From positions 33,672,853 through 33,736,852 of the forward strand of contig OX438742.1 of the NCBI GenBank assembly GCA_949316235.1: a DNA stretch of 64,000 bases, written 5' to 3'. The notes below the pieces were generated by a model that saw only the letters and a list, made by a program, of their open reading frames with translations, did no database searches and was not told the origin of the DNA. A program made the translations under genes and the position numbers. Shown one piece after another: positions 56,900-64,000 of the stretch (positions are counted from its first letter, which is position 1; each line of letters opens with the position of its first letter). Source of the DNA: Oegoconia quadripuncta. Taxonomy: Eukaryota > Arthropoda > Insecta > Lepidoptera > Autostichidae.

Positions 56900-57197
56900 C
56901 TTGAGGCTGTATCAACCGAGATGCATCTTAAGCAGTTGACGCTATCTCAAGCTCCGTGCTATTTTATAAACCAATCTTGAGGTCTACTCAGCTGAGATCA
57001 CTTCTCAAGTATTCGCCTCAGCGGCGAATGTATGATAGTCTTGAGTTTCGTTAAATACGCGCACCTCTCAAGTGAGTACTGCTTGAGTATGCACGTGGTT
57101 TTCAGGTCTCAAGTTCGTTTTATCAATCAACACGTTTATTTGAGACCGGTCACAAAACTGTTCTCAATCTTGAGGATGGTTTATTAATACGGGCCTA
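56900..57197. repeat. Hexamer-rich inverted-repeat element (CTTGAG/CTCAAG x9)
   Basis: CTTGAG occurs at 56900, 56976, 57040, 57082 and 57169; CTCAAG at 56946, 57004, 57067 and 57108. CCGTGCTATTTTATAAACCA (56954) and GGTTTATTAATACGGGCC (57179-57196) are imperfect inverted termini, suggesting a MITE from about 56954 to 57196. Local palindromes include CTCAGCTGAG and ATTCGCCTCAGCGGCGAAT. No coding frame. Confidence 0.55.
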
Positions 57198-57247
57198 AAA
57201 GTCATACCAAAATTAAAATACTTGTACTACGGCATTCGTTGAGGACC

Positions 57248-57366
57248 TTTTTTTTATACACAATGGCTTAGCAGTTGACCGCAATCGCACCTGATGTTAA
57301 GTAAAAATGTGGCCGAAGGTGGTTGTGTACTGACCCGAAAGCCCCATCTTATTTGGGGGACTGGTT
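57248..57366 (-). mobile_element. SINE-B 3' fragment
   Basis: Poly(T), ATACACAATGGCTTAGCAGT, GCACCTGATGTTAAGTAAAA, GGCCGAAGGTGG, TACTGACCCGAAAGCCCCAT, TTATTTGGGGGACTGG. It stops where the CTATCTTATC block should begin. Confidence 0.75.
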
Positions 57367-57446
57367 CAGAAATCGATTTGCTAGTAGTTTTACCGTTGCA
57401 ATTCAATGCAGAAATTGATTGCTGCAGACGTGCATATATTTTTAAA

Positions 57447-57650
57447 CGTTTCTATGGCTCAATATTAACAACCTCAGATTTACAAAACTGAAGGTTTTCT
57501 GGGAATCGAACCATAGTAGCATTATTGTATTATCAGTGTTTCAGATAAGATAGCCACAATCTGAGGCTTCTCGATAAGCATGCTTCCATCTTCGGCCTCA
57601 CTTAAAATTAGGAGTTCAAGGCACTAACCGAGTGTGAATAAAAAACATGA
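57447..57650 (+). mobile_element. Degraded SINE-B copy with central deletion
   Basis: TTTCTATGGCTCAATATTAA, CAGATTTACAAAACTGAAGG and TTTTCTGGGAATCGAACC align with the SINE-B head (CTCCGTGGCTCAAT..GATTCGGAGG..GGTTCGATCC). Then, after about 25 bases, CAGATAAGATAGCC, GCATGCTTCCATCTTCGGCC, TCACTTAAAATTAGG and a poly(A)-like end. The middle of the element is missing. Confidence 0.6.
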
Positions 57651-57654
57651 GTAA

Positions 57655-58255
57655 ATTCCCATTTAAAAACGATATATATATATATATCAATACACTAGCA
57701 AGAGAAAGCTAGTGTAAATTTTATAAACAGAATTTACAAAATCCGGTCAACGAACGTCATCCCAAAACCAAAAAACCACGAAATGTTTTTCTTCAATCAC
57801 TTACCGTCGAAATTTCGTCGAACAAAAGTCAGGAGTAATGCAATAGTAATACCCGCGGCCCGCTTTACTGCCGTCGTGGGATCGCGCACTCATAAACCTA
57901 GGGGGGCGTCTAATGAGGATTTATGCGCACAGTGAGACGTATGCGCCAGGGCCACAGAACTGTACACCTGATTTTTGTAACAAACTGCAAAAGATGGGTG
58001 TTTATGTATATGCCTATAGTGACCTGGTTATACCTTTACATAGGTATTCTTAAAAATATTCAGTAACTAATTTATCACAGATTTTGCAGCTTTAAATGCT
58101 TACTACCTATGAATTTAATATTATTAAGGTTCATTTTCAAAAATGGATACATTTTGCAAAACTAATACCACTTAAGAAACTCTTATCTAGGGAAATATTA
58201 ACTAAGGGGCATCCTTTTCAATTCAGTGCTTTTGTGATTTATCAAAAAATATGTT
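57655..58255. other. Non-coding DNA
   Basis: A short (TA)n run at about 57674-57688 and a GC-richer stretch at 57845-57960 (TACCCGCGGCCCGC, GGGATCGCGCACTC). Nothing assigned. Confidence 0.45.
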
Positions 58256-58261
58256 TTTAGT

Positions 58262-58540
58262 TCATCATCATCATCATCAGCCCATAAATATCCCACTGTA
58301 GGGATATAGGCCTGCCCTTGTATTATGAGGGAATATGGGCCTTAGTCTACCACGCTGGCCCGATGCGGGTTGGGGACTTCACATGCCTTTGAATTTTTAT
58401 TTCTCAGGCATGCAGATTTCCTCACAATATTTTCCTACACCGTTCAAGAGCAGTCGGATAAATGCACATAAGTAATTAAATTAAATTTAAAAGCTCATTG
58501 GTACATGGCCTGCCTGAGAATCGAATCCGTATCTCCCAAA
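58262..58540 (-). mobile_element. SINE-C copy with (TCA)n end
   Basis: TTCATCATCATCATCATCAG, CCCACTGTAGGGATATAGGC, CTACCACGCTGGCCCGATGC, CATGCCTTTGAATTTTTATT, CTCAGGCATGCAG, AAGAGCAGTCGGATAAATGC, and GAATCGAATCCGTATCTCCC (reverse B box). The A box end is missing. It supplies the uninterrupted body used to recognise the split copy at 35462-35995. Confidence 0.85.
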
Positions 58541-58544
58541 TTTT

Positions 58545-60700
58545 AATTTTAATATATTTTTATAATAATATTATTATGCAATAAATTTCATAAAAATCGT
58601 TGCAAAGACGTGAAGTTATAAGCCTGTGACATACATGGATGGTCATGTCGAAATTATTTGGGATACATTTTTGCCGTTTAAATACAAAACCCTAAAAATT
58701 CGTTGACCTTGCCTTCATAATATTTCTCAATTATTGTAAAGTGCATGAAGTGATACGAAATTCAGAAAAATACTTTCTAGCGACCCAATTGTTGAGAAGC
58801 TCTGACATCTCACTGTAGGTACACTAAGTACAATTCGCCTGCCGATGATGCCAGGATATTCGTCCCTTACTTTGTTTTATTTTTTACTTTCACGCTTTAT
58901 TGTTTGTGGTTTCATACATACCTTGCATACCTATAGCTATACACGTATAGAGCTAAATAAAATACCAACATAGGTACTTACCCATAATTCGTAAATTGCC
59001 ATATCATACTGTTTTATAGAAATAACCGTAGCTAACAATTACGTACAAAATAAAGTACAGTCAGAGACAAAAATCCAGCCGGAATTTGATAAACAAATTC
59101 TATGAACGCGACGGCATGTCTTACTATGGACGTAATTATATTCATTCAAATACACTAGCACAATACAATAACTTATTATTAACAAGTAACAATATAGGAG
59201 GCATATTTCACTTACGCAGCTATCAGTTTCCTTTGGTCTAATGGCTAATATTTCCACTTTGTTCGCAAAATCCTAAATTCGAATCCATATCGCAACAGAT
59301 TGAAATAATTTATCAGCTATTTAGTAAAAATAAACTATTTAAATTTCAATATTATTTAGTTGCATGTCAACTAAACTGGAGTAAAACAAATAACTGGATG
59401 CAAAGTTTTTCATTTATTTAATGTCATTTTTAATTTATTAAATGGCCTTGACGCAAATAAATAATTTCAAGTCTGTCTATCTGTGATATCCTAGCTCCCA
59501 AATAAATGTACCGATTCCATTGCGGTTTTTTTTAATAGAAAGCTATGTTTTTGCTTTATGGTTCATTTATTACGCAAAGAATGTCATTAAGTGAAAGTAA
59601 ACTATATTTTGTAGACAAGAATTTTTATTTTAATGTTTTATGGTCTTTGTTGGCTGACTGGACTTTTGTCTTCGACTGTACAGTCATTATTTTGAAAGTA
59701 GATCGCAAAGTTCAAAACTGCGAACATTGGCACTCCGAAAATAGTATTTTATACGTGATTCGATTATTTTTAATCACGGAATATTTACCTAACCATCAAA
59801 GTCCGTTCTGAAAACTTGTTTATTCATAAATCTAATTTTCTACTACTGAATGAAAGTAGTAGTATTGAACAATGTTTAAACGATTTCGTAATTATCCTAC
59901 GTCAGTCAATACCACAATAATCGTACGAAATAAATATAAAATGAATGTGTAATACGCGAAATTGCTCAAGACAAGGGTAAGAGCAGTTTGGCGGTTTCAT
60001 TCCCCACTAAAAGTAATTTTAAAACGGCCATTCGAGGCGGATTTACATGTAATACCCTCTTCTCTTAATACTTGGAAGATTTAGAACAACATTATGGGGT
60101 TTAAGAGGCGGAATTTTTGGAGAAAGGTAATGTTGTACAGTGCTTTGCGGCTGGTGCGGCACCTTACGGTCTGTAGCGTTCAGACCGGTCTTATCTTTGC
60201 AGCTCTCGATATTGAGTATACATAGGTAGATATACCTTAGTAAGTATAGCCGAATATCTATTCAACCAACTTAATACTTATTAAATTAAACGACGAGCGG
60301 CTGCGACGTTTGGACAACCTCACATGAAATATGTTTCATAATTTTTATATTTGGAACGGATACAAATTTCCTACAATTGAACTTGTCACCTTGATTCATT
60401 CAGCCATTCCAGAGACGGGTTGATGAATACACCATCGGATTTTATTGCTGGAATGTAACTTATTGTTTACGAAGAACAAAGGTTCCCTTTTGACAGTACA
60501 GGCGTAAACCCCTAAAAATGTTCTAAGACTTTTCCGTTTTCTTGTCCGACTTTTATACATTGCTGAACCGATCGAACCTATTGTAATTTAGCAGATAGGT
60601 TGCCTCGGACTCGGAGAAGTACTTGTCTCATCCTAAAAATATATGCGATAAAGAACAATAACAACAAAGTATTGAATAATGTCTCATTATGTTTGTTTTA
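58545..60700. other. AT-rich non-coding DNA
   Basis: AAATTCGAATCCATATCGCA near 59275 is a weak B-box-like string. The open frame at 59545-59811 has no motif. GC-richer patch around 60135-60200. No gene recognised. Confidence 0.45.
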
Positions 60701-60769
60701 TTACAACATTTTTTTATGCACAACGGGGTAGCACTTGCCCTCAATCACACCATATCTTAAGTGAAGGTG

Positions 60770-60809
60770 ACGCTGATGGTGCAAGCGAACACGCTTGCAC
60801 CATCAGCGT
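60770..60809. repeat. Perfect hairpin 1 in SINE-B
   Basis: ACGCTGATGGTGCAAGCG (60770-60787), loop AACA, CGCTTGCACCATCAGCGT (60792-60809). 18 of 18 pairs. The left arm is normal SINE sequence (compare CGATGGTGGAAACG at 29462). Confidence 0.95.
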
Positions 60810-60811
60810 TG

Positions 60812-60867
60812 CACAAATAAGTTGGGGTATCCGGGTTAACAAACCCGGATACCCCAACTTATTTGTG
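60812..60867. repeat. Perfect hairpin 2 in SINE-B
   Basis: The left arm 60812-60837 starts CACAAATAAGTTGGGGTATC. The right arm 60842-60867 is its exact reverse complement (26 of 26). The loop is again AACA. The right arm, not the left, is the normal SINE orientation (CCCCAACTTATTTG). Confidence 0.95.
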
Positions 60868-61091
60868 GGACTGGTTATCTTTACTATGACAACCGGAACA
60901 CAACAATGCTATAAACATTACGGTTTGGTGGCAGTCTTAGATAAGATGGTAGTACCTAGCCAGACTAACATTTAAAATGCCCTACCACTAACTAACTATG
61001 TAAATACTACTAAATATGTACCCTGCTGGGGATCGAACCCGCGACCGCCGAATCTTTAACCCTATGTTGTCTATATTGGGCCACGGAGGGA

Positions 61092-63210
61092 GTCAATATA
61101 CAATATGAGCTGTTATGCAATATCAACAAAATTTACTGTGGCTTCCAAAGCAACTTGCAATGAAAAACTCACTTGTCCCCTGCAAATAACGAATTTTTAA
61201 ATAATTTACAAACAAGAACAGCATGTGGTATTACTGTAGGTACATCCAAATGAAGAATTAAAACAAGCAAATGTGTAAACAAAGCAGCAAGGTATCATAA
61301 ATTAAATTAACATAATGCATCCAAAAGTTGAAGAACTTGAACGTAACTTAAGTAGTAAGTTAAATCCCAGTGCATGAAACATGACAACAAAAACAGCTAA
61401 GCCAGGTAACGTATAAACTTAAGTACCTGCTTGCTAGCTACTTAATTTACACATGTCTTAGCTTGAAAATCTTAGCGATTGTGAGAGTTTTGGCTTCATT
61501 ATGTTACAACAAGAGACTGAACATATCTTCGCCCTGACCGTTTCTTGTGAATAATCCATATTTTTACTTACCGTGTACCTATTACGATAACATATTTAAC
61601 TGAGTAGGTACATCTAGCACGCTAAGGGTATACCCTTTAGCTGCAGGTGACATTCACAACACCTTAGATCGTGCCAATTTTTTATCATTCATTTAGAATT
61701 TTCGAACAAACAGAAAAATTACTGAAATAGGTCACATTTTTAGAGTTTACGTATTTTGAAGAATTATTTATCGGACTTGTTTATTTCGGTGGCACTATTT
61801 ACGCACAATTTTTGGGATATTATTTATAATCATAAGTAAAGCAGTCTCTGCGTATGAGAATGAGGATTCCAGCGACACATAACGCGAGAATGCTCACTTG
61901 AAATATTGAAGAACTAATTAAACTAGGTACAGTGTCTCCATCTTTTTCCTATGGGCACTGTTTCACATTATATCAGCACAGTTCTTATAATAGCTGAATT
62001 TCATTTTATGTATTCTAGCATCAAGTACATCTCGTAATTCAACGAGTTATTAACATTTCTCTCGATTAACTTTAAACATTTAGACATTGTTATTAAGAAC
62101 AGCTACATATGTTAAATCTGTTTTAAACCTAATAGTTCTAATAAATTGTCATTTCTGGATACCCTGTGCCGGTAGGTTGTTTTATTTACAGATTAATCTA
62201 ATAAATATTAAGTATTACATACTAACAGACATGACATCCAAGTTGTTACCCACAAGCATGGTGCCCAAAACGTTGAAAGCATTATACCTCGCTGGATTGT
62301 TAAGCTAAGCCTTTGAACGAATTAGGCACCAGCTACTCTAGTCGAAATATCGCTTCAGTTTGTTTCGTATCTGCAAACCTTCCATGTTTCAACCATGTTC
62401 CAAGCAAAACATGTAGATCTTCCTTGGTGCAGCACCAGTCTTAAGAGCAGTAGCTGTAGGTATGTGGGAAGGGCTAAGGTGTCCACGCTGGGCACATCCC
62501 TCACAAAGGAATCCCCAGAGATAAACCATAATATCCCCAGTTTCAGTGTTTGCAAAACGCCAGCACAAAAACTGCTCTATTCAAACAGAAAAGTCTATGT
62601 CAACCGAAATTATCTATGCATCAGTCATATGAGCTGCTACAAGGCTCCCTAAAGTAAATAGTTTGGTTGATTATGTCTAAATCACTTGAAGGTAAAGCTT
62701 GTATCATCTATGTAGCTATATACGAAATGAGGAGTTATATACGACTAACTTAAGTGCTGCCTGATCCCGAAGACAATCTTCGTCAACAGGGCTTACTTAC
62801 TCTAACCAAGGCCGTCTCTCCTCCACCAAGCGCCAAATAATCAGCTGAGCTGGACTAGTTTAAAGATTCGTTGATATACCCAAGAAGGATCGTTTAAACA
62901 TAACATTAAAATTTTGCACAGAGACTGCATAAAATGTAAAAAATTAAAAACCTGCAATACATCTAAAATAGTATCTTATATATCGTAACAGAAAGCAGAC
63001 TTATTTATTCAAGGCCCTTAACCTAGCCTCATGTTCAAAGCTCCTAACGGGGTGTATCAATCACATTTAAACAAAAATACGTTCCACGATTTAGTGCTGA
63101 CTCCGCAAATGCTTCGTTACTCTTTCAGTACGGTTAGCAATGGCAATGATCGTGTCTTGAAAAGTATATTGTCTACGCCGTTAGTACTTTATGTTTGTTA
63201 TCTAACCAAC
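61092..63210. other. Non-coding DNA with an unassigned GC-richer segment
   Basis: From about 62240 to 62880 composition is more balanced, and 85-codon (62395-62652, +) and 66-codon (62355-62555, -) frames overlap. CAAGCAAAACATGTAGATCT, CTTGGTGCAGCACCAGTCTT and GGTATGTGGGAAGGGCTAAG look like decayed transposon or transcript sequence. No domain recognised and no second copy in this window. Confidence 0.4.
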
Positions 63211-63215
63211 CTTTC

Positions 63216-63470
63216 CCATCATCAAGTGCATTACACTTCCCCACTGTTGGGGGACAACCTCCTCTCACTGGAAGAGGGTTTGGGCCATAATCCAACACGT
63301 GGCCCATTGTGGATTGGTGGACTAGTGGCCACCTGACAGTCAGTGCTCTTAACCCACCCCCGTATACTTGCGACTTGGCTTAATGACTGCCTTCAATTAA
63401 AAACAACCGAGCCCGAACATTTAACGTGCCCTGCGAAGCACGGAAAACTCGTATTTAAGTGCCACCCATC
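63216..63470 (-). mobile_element. SINE-D copy
   Basis: CCCATCATCAAGTGC, ACTTCCCCACTGTTGGGGGA, CTCTCACTGGAAGAGG, GGGCCATAATCCAACACGTG, CTAGTGGCCACCTGACAGTC, CGACTTGGCTTAATGACTGC and CTTCAATTAAAAACAACCGA, in the reverse order of 40432-40688. The open frames here are SINE-derived. Confidence 0.7.
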
Positions 63471-63533
63471 CAAGGACTGGCCGCATCAGACATTGCCTAA
63501 CTTCGCTAATCGAAAACAAATAGCGAATGCGAA

Positions 63534-63715
63534 TACCAGTGGCGTGCCCGCTATACAGGCAGAAAGGCAGCGCGTACCCTGAAAAATTGTAGGCTTTCCT
63601 CGTAATGCATTGTCAATACAGCTGAAACATACTGATGTGAACAGGAATATCCTAGTTGCGAGGATTGCATTTTTTCTCATTTAATAGCAAATTTTATCAT
63701 TTTGCCACCCCTGTG
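63534..63715 (+). repeat. Unclassified interspersed repeat, copy 2
   Basis: CCAGTGGCGTGCCCGCTATA, CAGGCAGAAAGGCAGCGCGT, GTAGGCTTTCCTCGTAATGC, ATTGTCAATACAGCTGAAAC and ATACTGATGTGAACAGGAAT match 23436-23600 read in reverse. Confidence 0.6.
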
Positions 63716-63719
63716 ACAC

Positions 63720-64000
63720 AAGGCTGTATACGGGCAACTGCGCCACGAGTGCACATCTTACCCATTTTTATGACAAAATATTTCCATTTTTAATTCTTAT
63801 AATACCTTCTTGTTGGAGACGGTAGGTATCTAAATACTTCTAATGCTAGCCTTTCTCACTAATTACTATGCAACAAAGAAATACCAAGTGTAACAATTTT
63901 CCAACATTTTGTGACAATCATTTTGCAAACGCTACCTGCTAGAAAGTAATAAGTCGGTAAAAATGTGCATACAATGCCTGCATTTGAAATGCAAAGCGTA
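63720..64000. other. Non-coding DNA to window end
   Basis: No feature recognised. Confidence 0.5.

Larger units (their letters stand above)
60709..61089 (-). mobile_element. SINE-B copy carrying two perfect hairpins
   Basis: Poly(T), ATGCACAACGGGGTAGCACT, TCTTAAGTGAAGGTGACGCT, then two inverted repeats (60770-60809 and 60812-60867), then GGGACTGGTTATCTTTACTA, TGGTGGCAGTCTTAGATAAG, GGGGATCGAACCCGCGACCG and GGGCCACGGAGGG. Apart from the hairpins the copy is close to full length. Confidence 0.88.

Noticed and set aside
63031..63336. 101-codon frame near the window end
   Set aside because: Its second half is SINE-D sequence and the first half has no motif.

Overview
The window looks like nuclear DNA of a moth or butterfly (Lepidoptera). 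It is AT-rich, has no bacterial-type gene density, and is littered with short repeats of kinds I associate with Lepidoptera: tRNA-headed SINEs, Helitrons ending in CTAG|T, LINE/RTE 3' tails with GAT-rich ends, and TA-flanked MITEs. The species assignment is inference from this repeat set. I find no intact host protein-coding gene, tRNA gene or rRNA gene. The window is best read as intergenic or intronic DNA.

Layout. 1-10 kb: mostly featureless AT-rich DNA with two adjacent mini-Helitrons (3.4-3.95 kb), a snap-back element (6.7 kb) and a GC-richer patch with CRE- and EGR-type motifs (0.38-0.5 kb). 10-26 kb: SINEs of families A and B, a compound (ACGC)n/(AC)n microsatellite (14.57-14.75 kb), a TA-flanked MITE (22.2 kb) and a deep nest of elements at 24.46-25.37 kb. 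26.2-26.8 kb: a decayed LINE reverse transcriptase. 29-41 kb: more SINEs, two of them inserted in other repeats, and a Met-less open frame at 36.8 kb. 41.4-43.9 kb: a Helitron with both termini, internal segmental duplications, two minisatellites and the last 151 codons of its helicase. 44-64 kb: SINE and LINE fragments, an inverted-repeat element packed with CTTGAG/CTCAAG hexamers (56.9-57.2 kb), and a SINE carrying two adjacent perfect hairpins (60.77-60.87 kb).

Family labels used here are mine. SINE-A: head with A box TGGTGTAGTGG and B box GGTTCGAATCC. SINE-A2: related body but a different head and tail. SINE-B: head CTCCGTGGCTCAAT, B box GGTTCGATCC, poly(A) tail. SINE-C: head GGTGGCTCAGCGGTTAAG, ending in GAT repeats. 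SINE-D: ends in GTGATGATG and lacks a clear tRNA head here. Repeat E, F and G are unclassified interspersed repeats.

The elements do not act together as a pathway. The biology visible here is transposition, nesting, decay and repair. I see no convincing new system. The most unusual signals are the internal architecture of the Helitron, the paired hairpins (probable template switching) and the hexamer cluster.
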